NCBI RefSeq assembly: GCF_000220835.1
Contig: NZ_GL985606.1
Location: 834,376 to 898,375 of the forward strand
Direction: 5' to 3'
Source: Actinomyces sp. oral taxon 448 str. F0400
Lineage (GTDB): Bacteria > Actinomycetota > Actinomycetes > Actinomycetales > Actinomycetaceae
DNA: 64,000 nt
Shown here piece after piece: positions 56,715-64,000 of the stretch. Each line of letters starts with the position of its first letter. Positions within the stretch are counted from its first letter, which is position 1. A program made the position numbers and the translations under genes. The notes under the pieces are model-generated. The model saw nothing but the letters and a program-made list of their open reading frames with translations. It had not been told where the DNA came from and did no database searches.

Positions 56715-58010
56715 ATGGCGCTGTTCGAGCTGACCGGCAACCGACTCGAGGCCACGGCCCTGGGGGAGCCCGCCGACGCTTCACAGCGAACCACCGTGCT
56801 GGGGGCCGTGCACGGCCAGCTCGTGGAGGTCCTGCGGCGTCCCGTCTTCCCCGTCGTCTGGGAGCGCGAGGGCGAGGTCGACGTGCTTACCGCCCTTGAC
56901 GCCGCCTGCCAGGTGATGTGCGTTGAACTGCTCGATCACCTCGACGGCGCCGCGCTCGTGTCGGCGATGGCGCGCACCGCTGCCGCCGCGCAGAGCGGAT
57001 GGGGGGATCTCGCCTCCCACTACCCGGGCGGCAGCACCGTCTTCCGGGAGGACTGGGAGGAGTTCCGCGAGACGGTCCCCGTCGGCGTCGGTCCGGGACC
57101 GCGACTGACTCTCATCGCCATGAGCGTCGACGACGACGTCCGCGCCGCTCTGGCCCTGCTATGCGCGGGTATCGATGTGCACGAGGCTCAGGTGCGCACC
57201 ACGGAGGAGGGGCGCACGCTGGTCGCGCTGGACCCGGTGCGCCACGACGCCCTGGACCCCCTGGGCGGCTCCGGCGCAGTCCTCGTGGCCCGGAATTCGC
57301 GCGCGAATCTCGGCCTCGGAGGGACGAGGAGGAATGACGAGGACGAGCGGGGCCCGGTCGCGGACAGGACGAATCCCGCCACCGTTCCGGTGCCGAGCGT
57401 GAGGCGGACGAGCCGGACATCGCACTCGAGCAGGAAGGAGCACGCATCTCAGACCGGCGGCGCGCCCGCCGTCGCTGCGCAGACGGGCGGCGTGCGCACC
57501 GGCGGGGCCGGTGGCAGAGTCGAGGCGGCCCGTGCTCGCGCCGCGGGGCCGCGCGTCGACCGGTCCCGGGCCGGCGGGTCGGCCACCGCCGTCGCCGAAT
57601 CGGAGACCACCGGTGCGATCGCCACCGCGAGTCCCGACGATGTGACTGCGCCCAGCGCGCGCCTGACGAGAACGCCGGACACCGACGCCGACCGCAACCA
57701 CCGCGCCACCGCTCCGGTCCTCGGGGCGCAGCCGACCGTGCCCTCCGGCGGCCAGTCGGCGGCCGTGCTGGCCTCCGTCGCCGCCCGGATCGACACCCCG
57801 GTCACCCTCGTGTGGCAGCGGATGCGGCGCGGCATCCACCATGAGGCGGTGCTCAGCGCCGACGGCATCATCACTCTGTCCAACGGAATGCGTTTCCGCG
57901 ACCCTTCCGCCGCGGCCAACGCCGCGCAGCACACCCAGGACATGGACGGGTGGCGCGTGTGGCGCATCGGTGCACAGGGACCCGCACTGCGCGATTTCAT
58001 CGAGGATTGA
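56715..58010 (+). CDS. RAMA-domain protein with degenerate nuclease-like N-terminus
   Basis: A 431-residue protein. The N-terminal part (about 1-180) resembles the DUF91/NucS-like PD-(D/E)xK proteins of actinobacteria: an EVDVL strand (Asp56) and VMCVELL (Glu71), where active members have E-x-K but here Leu73 replaces Lys. A polar disordered linker (about 195-355) follows. The C-terminal RAMA domain (about 360-425) shows VWQRMRRGIHHEAVLSADGIITLSNGMRFRDPSAAANAAQ and GWRVWR. RAMA domains read modified DNA. It is probably a catalytically inactive DNA-modification reader; no restriction or methylase gene is adjacent. Confidence 0.72.
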   Translation: MALFELTGNRLEATALGEPADASQRTTVLGAVHGQLVEVLRRPVFPVVWEREGEVDVLTALDAACQVMCVELLDHLDGAALVSAMARTAAAAQSGWGDLASHYPGGSTVFREDWEEFRETVPVGVGPGPRLTLIAMSVDDDVRAALALLCAGIDVHEAQVRTTEEGRTLVALDPVRHDALDPLGGSGAVLVARNSRANLGLGGTRRNDEDERGPVADRTNPATVPVPSVRRTSRTSHSSRKEHASQTGGAPAVAAQTGGVRTGGAGGRVEAARARAAGPRVDRSRAGGSATAVAESETTGAIATASPDDVTAPSARLTRTPDTDADRNHRATAPVLGAQPTVPSGGQSAAVLASVAARIDTPVTLVWQRMRRGIHHEAVLSADGIITLSNGMRFRDPSAAANAAQHTQDMDGWRVWRIGAQGPALRDFIED

Positions 58011-58079
58011 GACGGGGTTGTTCCTGTCCTAATAGCGGTGAACGCTATGACAGTATTTTCTCGAGGAGATGTTACGACG

Positions 58080-58522
58080 ATGAACGCGAAAGATCTTCCA
58101 CCAACCGATCTGCTGTACAACGATGATCCTTATGCGGCTGAGTGCGAAGCCTCGGTTATCGCCGCGAGTGGTGACGATCTGGTTCTCGATAGAACCGTAT
58201 TCTATCCCGAGGGCGGGGGTCAGGCGGCTGATTCGGGAACATTGAACGGCATCCCGGTACATCGACTCGAACGCGTGACCATCTCAGAGAGATCGACGCC
58301 CGAGGGGATACCCATCCCCCTGGAGTCGACCGTAGTTCATACGGTACCCGATCACGGTCTCGTTGCTGGCGATCGGGCTCATCTTGTGCTCGATTGGGAG
58401 AGATCGAGATCCCCTGCGGCGGGACTCACGTGCGGAGCATGACCGAGCTCGATGGTGAACCGCATGTGAAGCGCAGGCGCAAAGGAGCGGGATTGACCCG
58501 GCTTTACATCGCGCTCACCTGA
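58080..58522 (+). pseudogene. alaX: alaX-type alanyl-tRNA editing protein gene with internal deletion
   Basis: The first frame (58080-58442) encodes the N-terminal AlaX/AlaRS-editing beta domain: LYNDDPYAAECEASVIAASG, DRTVFYPEGGGQAADSGTL. A second frame from about 58405 encodes the family C-terminus: EIPCGGTHVRSMTELDGE and RRKGAGLTRLYIALT, ending at 58522. The zinc-binding HxxxH core between them is missing and the frames no longer match. The junction lies at a direct repeat AGATC-G-AGATC (58401-58411), a likely microhomology deletion. GC content and codon use are clearly lower than in the neighbours, suggesting a transferred gene. Confidence 0.8.
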
Positions 58523-58550
58523 TTGCGGCCGGACGGTCCTCGGGGCGATA

Positions 58551-59936
58551 TCAGACGTCCGGGACGATCCCTAGACGCCGGCCGAGCCAGTCCATCTGGT
58601 CCGCCATCGCCACCGACCACGTCGCCCAGGTGTGCCCGCCGGCGTACTCCCGCTGTGAGACACTCATCCCCGCCTGCGTCGTAGCGTCCACCAGCACGGG
58701 CACGACGGGCCTGTACTGCTTATCATCGCGCCCCACGGAGACGATCCCGGATACACCCGAATACCGCCCCGGGGGCGCGGACGCCATGATCGTCAGCGGA
58801 TCGTTGGCCTCGTAGGACGCGCGGTCACCGTCGAAACCGACATTGATCGTCCGCTGCTCGGAGCCCAGGCTCGGATGCTCCTCCGCGCTCATCGCCAGAA
58901 AGTTCCGGTACACCTCCGGGGACCGCGCGGCCACCTGCAGCGCGCAGGTCCCGCCGTTGGACAGCCCCGCCACCGCCCAGTGCTCCGGGTCGAGGTCCAC
59001 CTGCAGGTTCTGGCGGATCCAGTCCGGGACGTCGCGCTCCAAGTAGGTCGCCACCCTTCCCCCGCGCACGGTGTCCGAGCACAGAGGATTGCGGTAAGGA
59101 CTGCCGAGCAGGTCGGCGACCACGACCACCGGCGCCAGGCCGTCGTGGGCAGCGGCGTAGGCGTCCATGGTGTCCTTCAGACCGCCCAACTCGAACCAGT
59201 CCGAGGGGCTTCCCGGCTGCCCGGTGAGCGCGACGACCACCGGCAGGGCCGGCCGCTCCTGGGTCAGATAAGCCGGCGGCAGGTAGATGACGGCGTCCCG
59301 GGGACTGAAACCCCTGGTGCCCGACTGATCGCCCGCGGGGATCGGTGCCGTGACGACCTGGCCGCGCGGAGGCATGTCATCGGGGGCGACCCACGTCGTC
59401 GACAGCGCCCCCTCCCCGCGCTGGGGCGCCTTGGCGTGGGGCGCCGCGGTGGGCAGCGCGGCCAGCGGCGTCGTCGCCACACCGAGGCCGAGAACGGCGG
59501 CCAGGGAGGGGAAGGCGGCGAAGAAGGCGTTGATGGCCAGCAGCGCCGCCGCCACCACCGCGACGACGCTCGCACCCGAGCCCGAGGCCCGCACCAGCCG
59601 CCGCTTCCAGGTTCGCACGCGCTCGCGGTCGGCCTCGGCGCTGCCGCCCAGCAGCACCTGGGCCACGACGAAAGCGGCCAGGCCCACCCACATCCACACC
59701 AGCGGGCCGATGCCGTCGGCCACCGGTCGCCAGACGACATCCACCGCGAGCCAGCAGCCCGCGCCGAGCGCAAGCCCGGCGGCGGGGGCCGCCAGCTGCC
59801 GCGGACGGGGCAGGTGCCGGGTCCGCGTCACCCACAGGACGGCTGCGAGGATCACGACGAGGGCCAGGCACGCACCGCCCATCCACGGCTGAAGCAGTCG
59901 TACCGAGCGCAGCGCCCCGGTCGCCGACTCAGTCAT
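58551..59936 (-). CDS. Membrane-anchored esterase-D/antigen-85-like alpha/beta hydrolase
   Basis: A 461-residue protein. Four hydrophobic helices (about 18-38, 47-67, 73-95, 120-150) are followed by an extracytoplasmic alpha/beta hydrolase domain of the PF00756 type: AVIYLPPAYLT, the nucleophile elbow GLSNGGTCALQ, and the late His in YAGGHTWATW. By family it could be an acyltransferase or esterase on envelope lipids or glycolipids. Its start overlaps the mprF-like stop by 8 bases, so the products likely act together in the envelope. Confidence 0.85.
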   Translation of the reverse strand: MTESATGALRSVRLLQPWMGGACLALVVILAAVLWVTRTRHLPRPRQLAAPAAGLALGAGCWLAVDVVWRPVADGIGPLVWMWVGLAAFVVAQVLLGGSAEADRERVRTWKRRLVRASGSGASVVAVVAAALLAINAFFAAFPSLAAVLGLGVATTPLAALPTAAPHAKAPQRGEGALSTTWVAPDDMPPRGQVVTAPIPAGDQSGTRGFSPRDAVIYLPPAYLTQERPALPVVVALTGQPGSPSDWFELGGLKDTMDAYAAAHDGLAPVVVVADLLGSPYRNPLCSDTVRGGRVATYLERDVPDWIRQNLQVDLDPEHWAVAGLSNGGTCALQVAARSPEVYRNFLAMSAEEHPSLGSEQRTINVGFDGDRASYEANDPLTIMASAPPGRYSGVSGIVSVGRDDKQYRPVVPVLVDATTQAGMSVSQREYAGGHTWATWSVAMADQMDWLGRRLGIVPDV

Positions 59937-62436
59937 GGGTCACGAGCACCTGCGCGAAGCGCGCGGTCTGGGCCGGAGTCAGATCGGGCACGTAGGCATG
60001 GGCGATGGCCACCCCGACCGCGGGTAGATCCACGACGTCGGGCACGGCCAGGTACATGGGGACCTTGCGCGGTTTGAACTTGCGTTTGAAGGAGTGCAGG
60101 GAGGCGAAGCCGTAGGCCGGTTCGAGCAGCGAGGCGAGCAGATCGAGCAGCGGGTCGAAGCGCGAGGCGCCCACGTCGTCGACGCCGTCCCCGGTCAGGT
60201 CCCCGGAGATCCCCGATCGGGCCAGCGGGGCCCCCGACAGCGACATCACCTCGAGACCCTCCCCCTGAGCGTCCTGGGCGGCCCGGGCGATGAGGTACTC
60301 GATCGCCGGACGCCAGCCGCCCTCCCGACGCCGCATGAGATCCAGAGTCAGCCCGATCACCTCGCCGTCGCGGTGCACCGGCATCCAGGAGGTGACGGCG
60401 TGGACGGTGCCGCCCTCGTCGACGGCGAGCAGCAGGCGCGTGTCGTCGTCGTCGATCTCCCGCAAACCGCCGAGCGTGAAACCCATCTCGGGTAGAGCCT
60501 TCTCCCCGACCCACGCCTGCGAGATGGCGCGGATCTGGTCGCGGCGGCCCTCCGGGGCGGTGCGCCAGGTCGTCCATTCCGCCGTGATGCCCTCGCGACG
60601 CGCGTGATTGAGGGCGGTGCGCACATCCTGGAAGACCTTGCCCTTGAAAGCGAGCCCGGGCAGGTCGATGACGGCCTCCTCGGCGACCTGCAGGACCGTC
60701 CAGCCGTGCTCGCGAGCGACGAGCATCGTGGGCTCGTGCACGGAGTACAGCGCCGGCACGAGCCCGGCCTCGTGCGCGAAGGCGGTGAACCCCTCGACGG
60801 CCTCCTTGGTCTCCTCGGGACTGGCGGCGGCCGGGTCGCCCAGGGTCAGGGCGACACCGGAGCCGGCCCGGTAGGCGAAGCCGGTGCGCTTGTCATCCGC
60901 GATCCAGGCGTCATTGCCGGGCCAGGTGAGCATCCAGCCCAGGGTGCCGGCTCCGCGCGCCCGGACAAGAGCGACGAGGTCCTCATGGTTGACGCTGGGA
61001 GTGATCGCGGGCTTGGTCATGGCCACCCACGCGCACACGATGGCGGAGACCCAGGCGAAGGTGGGGAAGAACCAGGTGGCGAGGCAGGCGAGCGGACCAT
61101 GGGGTCGCAGGGTGGGGGCGAGCAGACCTTCGGCGGAGGTCGGCAGAAGCCTGACGAGGAAATCGGTGATCAGCACCGAAGGCGTCGCCTCGGGCTCGAA
61201 GTCGTGGGCGACGATTGTCCCCAGCACGACGCTGGCCGCGGCGCAGGCGAACGCGGTGATCGTCCAGGTCAGGATGGCTTTGCGCACGACCCCTGGACGG
61301 GTGTGCAGTCTCAGGTGGTCGCGGTTCCACACGACCAGCAGCACGATGCCCGCGTTGAGCATGAGAGGCAGGGCCATATGGTTCGAGATGTTCCAGGAGC
61401 TCGGCGGGCTGGAAACGGTCGGCGGCTCGGTGCCGTCCAGGGTGAATTCGGCATTGACCGACAGGACCGAGCATATGGCGAGGAAGAGCTGAAGGAGGAT
61501 CGTGCCCACGGCGGCGGTGCGGCGCCCGCGGCGCAGCCCGTCCGCCAGGGCCAGCTGGAGCAGAAGCGGCATGAGGCTCAGGCCGAGGGCACCGGTGACG
61601 GGGTGGACGACCTCCCGTTCGGGGAACACGCCGTAGCGGGCGCTGGCGAGCGGGCCGAAGGCCGCCCGTGAAACGGCCGCCAGCGCCAGCATGAGCGACC
61701 AGCAGGCGACGACGAGCGCCAGGAGATTGCGGGACGTCCTGCGCGTGCGTGATAGCCGAGCGGAGGAGACGGACCCGCGCCAGGTGATCATTCCCACGAA
61801 CAGGCCTGTGGTGGCGGCGCCCAGGCGGGCGAGGGCGCCGGGCGTTCCGGTCACCGCGGTCTCGACGAGGAGGAACCCGAGCACGAGCACACGAGTGCGG
61901 CGGCACCACAGATGATTCATCAGCGCTGTCGACGCCATGACGGGGCCGAGGAGGAGGAGTGGGATTCCCGAGATCGGGTGACGGGTCATGGCGTGCCCCC
62001 ACCCGGGTGCGACGGCGGTGATGAGCGGGTGAGCGACCAGGGCGGCGCCGATGCCGACGGCGTGGGATACGAAGGCGGAGATGAGGAAGGAACGCGAGCC
62101 GATGAATCGCTCGATGGCGATGCCGACGGTGAGCAGAACAACGACGCCGACGAAGGGACTTAGGTGGATAGTGCCGGTCCAGGCGGTCAGCAGGGACCAC
62201 AGACGCATGGGATGGGCGGGCTCGGCGGCCAAGGGATTCTTCGGCAACCGCAGAGGCGAGGTGCGGTGGATGACGGCGAGCGCCACGGTGCTCAGGAGAA
62301 GGAGCCCGGCGAGGGCCGTGCAGACCCGCCCCTTGCGCAGCCAGGCGTGGGTGGTTCTGGCGCTGGCGGTCATGCGCGGTGACAGGTGCGCCGTGATGCG
62401 GGCGGTGTGCGGTGCGGCCTGGGACGACATGTGCAT
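59929..62436 (-). CDS. mprF: MprF/lysylphosphatidylglycerol synthetase-like protein (DUF2156)
   Basis: A protein of about 835 residues. The N-terminal membrane half has about 12-13 helices, including a rhomboid-like block (GTIHLSPFVGVVVLLTVGIAIERFIGS). The C-terminal soluble DUF2156 domain (about 490-820) contains GSGVALTLGDPAAASPEE, FKGKVFQDVRTALNHARREGI, SWMPVHRDGEVIGLTLDLMRRREGG and FKRKFKPRKVPMYLAVPD, the aminoacyl-transferase fold of LPG synthetases. Unlike LysX it has no lysyl-tRNA synthetase domain. It should aminoacylate phosphatidylglycerol using aminoacyl-tRNA, altering surface charge. The start is uncertain (62436, 62430 or 62469). Confidence 0.85.
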   Translation of the reverse strand: MHMSSQAAPHTARITAHLSPRMTASARTTHAWLRKGRVCTALAGLLLLSTVALAVIHRTSPLRLPKNPLAAEPAHPMRLWSLLTAWTGTIHLSPFVGVVVLLTVGIAIERFIGSRSFLISAFVSHAVGIGAALVAHPLITAVAPGWGHAMTRHPISGIPLLLLGPVMASTALMNHLWCRRTRVLVLGFLLVETAVTGTPGALARLGAATTGLFVGMITWRGSVSSARLSRTRRTSRNLLALVVACWSLMLALAAVSRAAFGPLASARYGVFPEREVVHPVTGALGLSLMPLLLQLALADGLRRGRRTAAVGTILLQLFLAICSVLSVNAEFTLDGTEPPTVSSPPSSWNISNHMALPLMLNAGIVLLVVWNRDHLRLHTRPGVVRKAILTWTITAFACAAASVVLGTIVAHDFEPEATPSVLITDFLVRLLPTSAEGLLAPTLRPHGPLACLATWFFPTFAWVSAIVCAWVAMTKPAITPSVNHEDLVALVRARGAGTLGWMLTWPGNDAWIADDKRTGFAYRAGSGVALTLGDPAAASPEETKEAVEGFTAFAHEAGLVPALYSVHEPTMLVAREHGWTVLQVAEEAVIDLPGLAFKGKVFQDVRTALNHARREGITAEWTTWRTAPEGRRDQIRAISQAWVGEKALPEMGFTLGGLREIDDDDTRLLLAVDEGGTVHAVTSWMPVHRDGEVIGLTLDLMRRREGGWRPAIEYLIARAAQDAQGEGLEVMSLSGAPLARSGISGDLTGDGVDDVGASRFDPLLDLLASLLEPAYGFASLHSFKRKFKPRKVPMYLAVPDVVDLPAVGVAIAHAYVPDLTPAQTARFAQVLVTHD

Positions 62437-62568
62437 ATCATGACTGACGCGGCGTGCCCCAACCTCCATCTGGCGGAGGAGGAGTGCGCGTCCTGATCCT
62501 GTCTCGGGCGGGGTGCGGCGGGCGAACGGTCGGATGCCGCCGTTCGGTCCTCCTCCCCGCCCGACGGC

Positions 62569-63624
62569 TCAGCGCAGGACGTAGCCGCCGAGCCAGCGAC
62601 GCAGGGCCGCGAAGACCTGCTCGCGCACGGGCGGGGCGGACAACGTCAGATCGTGCACGCCGCCGTCGAAGCGCGCCACCGTCACCAGGGCGCCCAGGCC
62701 GATGGCGCGGCGGGCTGTTGCGTCGGCGTCGACGATCGTGTCGGCGCGCCGCGAGTGGGGCGTCCACGTGAGCGCCAGGTGACTGCGCGCCGAGCCCATC
62801 GACAGGATCGGGCAGCGGATGTCAAGGCCAGCGGCCACGCGCGCCTGCCCGGCCAGGATGGCCCGCAGCCAGCCGGGGCGGATCGGCGCGCAGGGCCGGG
62901 GCGACCATTCGGGCACGATGTCCCAGCCGGTGATGTAGGGGTCATCCGCCCAGGCGGGGTCGGGAAGCTCGCCGTCCCGCTCCAGCCACCCGTCGGTGAC
63001 GCGGAAGAGCGCCTCGGGGTCGTGGCTCGGGAGGGGGATCGGCATGCGCGGATCGCGCCGCGCCAGCGTCCGCACGACCGGCTCGCCGACCATGCGCACC
63101 GGTTCGGCCCCCTGATTCTCCAGCCATGCCGAGTTGAGCACGAGCGCGGCCAGGGCACCGGGATGGCGGTCGGCCCACAGGCAGCCGATGAGACCGCCGG
63201 TGGAGTGCCCGAGCAGGACGACGTCGCCGTCCCAGCCGTGCTCGGAGCGGATGACGGCCAGGGCCAGGCCGATCTCCTCGTCGTAGTCGGTCAGTGAGGT
63301 GATCCACCCGAGCATCTGTCCCTCGCGCAGGGAGCGTCCGTGGCGGCGCAGGTCCAGGGCGTAGAAGGCCCCGCCCAGGCGTGAAATCTCCCGGGCCAGG
63401 TGGGTTTGGAAGAAGTAGTCGTTCCAGCCGTGCAGGTACAGCGCGGCGAAGGTCGGGGTGGTGGGGGTGCCGGTCAGGGCCTGCGGGTCGGACGCGGGCA
63501 TGTGCCGCACGAGAGTGGCAACGGCGTCGTCGTCCTCCTCGTCGGGCAGCAGTGGCAGGGTGCGCGCCTCGAAGCCGGGCCCCAGCAGGTCAGGTCCCCA
63601 GGCGTCCACCGGTGGCGCGCTCAT
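62569..63624 (-). CDS. Alpha/beta hydrolase (monoacylglycerol lipase-like)
   Basis: A 351-residue serine hydrolase of the Hydrolase_4/lysophospholipase type: LYLHGWNDYFFQTHLAREI (oxyanion region), ALDLRRHGRS, nucleophile elbow VVLLGHSTGGLIG (about residues 140-152), and late His in FDGGVHDLTLS. No signal peptide is seen; it is probably cytoplasmic. It starts 4 bases inside the metX stop (ATGA overlap) and is on the same strand as the mprF-like gene downstream. The substrate is unknown. Confidence 0.88.
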   Translation of the reverse strand: MSAPPVDAWGPDLLGPGFEARTLPLLPDEEDDDAVATLVRHMPASDPQALTGTPTTPTFAALYLHGWNDYFFQTHLAREISRLGGAFYALDLRRHGRSLREGQMLGWITSLTDYDEEIGLALAVIRSEHGWDGDVVLLGHSTGGLIGCLWADRHPGALAALVLNSAWLENQGAEPVRMVGEPVVRTLARRDPRMPIPLPSHDPEALFRVTDGWLERDGELPDPAWADDPYITGWDIVPEWSPRPCAPIRPGWLRAILAGQARVAAGLDIRCPILSMGSARSHLALTWTPHSRRADTIVDADATARRAIGLGALVTVARFDGGVHDLTLSAPPVREQVFAALRRWLGGYVLR

Positions 63625-64000
63625 GCGTCGGCCCGTGCTCCGTTCTCCGGGCCGTCCAGGAAGGAGCGCAGGATCGCGTTCATCTGCTCGGCCTCGATGA
63701 GGAAGCCGTCATGACCGTGCAGAGAGTGGACGGTCTCGCGGCGGGCTCCGGGGATGGCCTGGGCGAGCTCGGCGGCCTGGGCGGCCGGGAAGAGACGATC
63801 GGAATCGATGTCGATGACGAGGGCGCGGGCCGTGACCGCGTCCAGCGCGGCCGGGATGCCGCCGCGGCCGCTACCGACGTCGTGGACCATCATCGAATGG
63901 TTGACGATGAGGTAGGTGTTGGCGTCGAAGCGGGCCAGCAACTTGCCGGCGTGGTAGTCGAGGTAGGACTCGATCTGGTAGCGCCCGCCCACGGCCGGGT
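63621..64000 (-). CDS. metX: Homoserine O-acetyltransferase, 5' part outside window
   Basis: The C-terminal roughly 126 codons of MetX: YQIESYLDYHAGKLLARFDANTYLIVNHSM, the catalytic Asp in ALVIDIDSDRLFP and catalytic His in HGHDGFLIEAEQ. These match the MetX end pattern (SYLxYQGxKF...RFDANSYL; GIDSDRL; GHDGFL). It makes O-acetylhomoserine for methionine synthesis. The stop overlaps the hydrolase start (ATGA). Confidence 0.92.
   Translation of the reverse strand, partial: PAVGGRYQIESYLDYHAGKLLARFDANTYLIVNHSMMVHDVGSGRGGIPAALDAVTARALVIDIDSDRLFPAAQAAELAQAIPGARRETVHSLHGHDGFLIEAEQMNAILRSFLDGPENGARADA

Noticed and set aside
56715-58010. Identification as SepH (DUF3071) because of the disordered middle and size
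   Set aside because: The N-terminus lacks the SepH pattern, and the C-terminus fits a RAMA domain much better.

Overview
The window is high-GC (roughly 70%), densely packed DNA from an actinobacterium. Short intergenic gaps, ATGA/TGATG/GTGA stop-start overlaps, frequent GTG starts and family content (DUF3073, DUF3618, DUF2516, a GlnR-like orphan regulator, a MutT1-type Nudix-phosphatase fusion, ClpC with a ClgR-like site) all point there. Several proteins look closest to Actinomyces/Schaalia-type Actinomycetaceae, but that genus-level placement is an impression from protein character, not a search result. It reads as chromosomal: four tRNA genes, many housekeeping genes, and no phage, IS, plasmid or CRISPR signature.

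Layout. 1-4.8 kb: a TetR-controlled efflux operon on the minus strand (tetR, MFS exporter, FtsX-type ABC permease, ABC ATPase cut by the window edge), with a TetR-like operator. 4.8-7.2 kb: small envelope proteins and a methyltransferase. 7.3-11 kb: a two-subunit ABC exporter whose nucleotide-binding domains are degenerate in complementary ways. 11.4-17.6 kb: a flavodoxin-like oxidoreductase, a second FtsX-type ABC system, a secreted GH3 enzyme and a small zincin. 17.7-18.0 kb: tRNA-Glu, tRNA-Asp, tRNA-Phe. 18.1-23.3 kb: a PadR/HAAS pair, MscS channel, MsrB, AEC transporter and a small envelope protein. 23.4-26.3 kb: gluconate regulator, kinase and permease. 26.3-28.2 kb: a very long palindrome, tRNA-Lys and an MFS exporter. 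28.4-38.6 kb: housekeeping (polyphosphate kinase, MutT1, GlnR-like regulator, nitrobindin-like protein, YgfZ, DUF2516, D-aminoacyl-tRNA deacylase, YbhB-like protein). 38.7-42.5 kb: a drug-type ABC transporter with its two-component system. 43.4-46 kb: clpC and its terminator.

46.2-50.8 kb holds the most unusual locus: three overlapping or coupled genes for a PelG-like membrane protein, a PelF-like glycosyltransferase and a hypothetical-glycosidase-type protein. None of the other Pel components is nearby, so this looks like a pared-down exopolysaccharide system. 51-56.3 kb: a GPH/SUT-type sugar transporter behind a LacI-type operator, a universal stress protein, a broken MHS-family transporter remnant and pyruvate phosphate dikinase. 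56.7-58.5 kb: a RAMA-domain (modified-DNA reader) protein with a degenerate nuclease-like N-terminus, then a lower-GC alaX gene inactivated by an internal deletion. 58.5-64 kb (minus strand): an alpha/beta hydrolase, a MprF/LPG-synthetase-like envelope protein and its overlapping membrane-anchored esterase, and the C-terminal part of homoserine O-acetyltransferase at the edge.

How the parts work together: much of the window concerns the cell envelope (efflux, lipid aminoacylation, exopolysaccharide, peptidoglycan-type hydrolase, mechanosensing). The rest covers central carbon and phosphate metabolism (gluconate uptake and phosphorylation, PPDK, polyphosphate) and stress handling (ClpC, MsrB, MutT1, UspA, nitrobindin-like).
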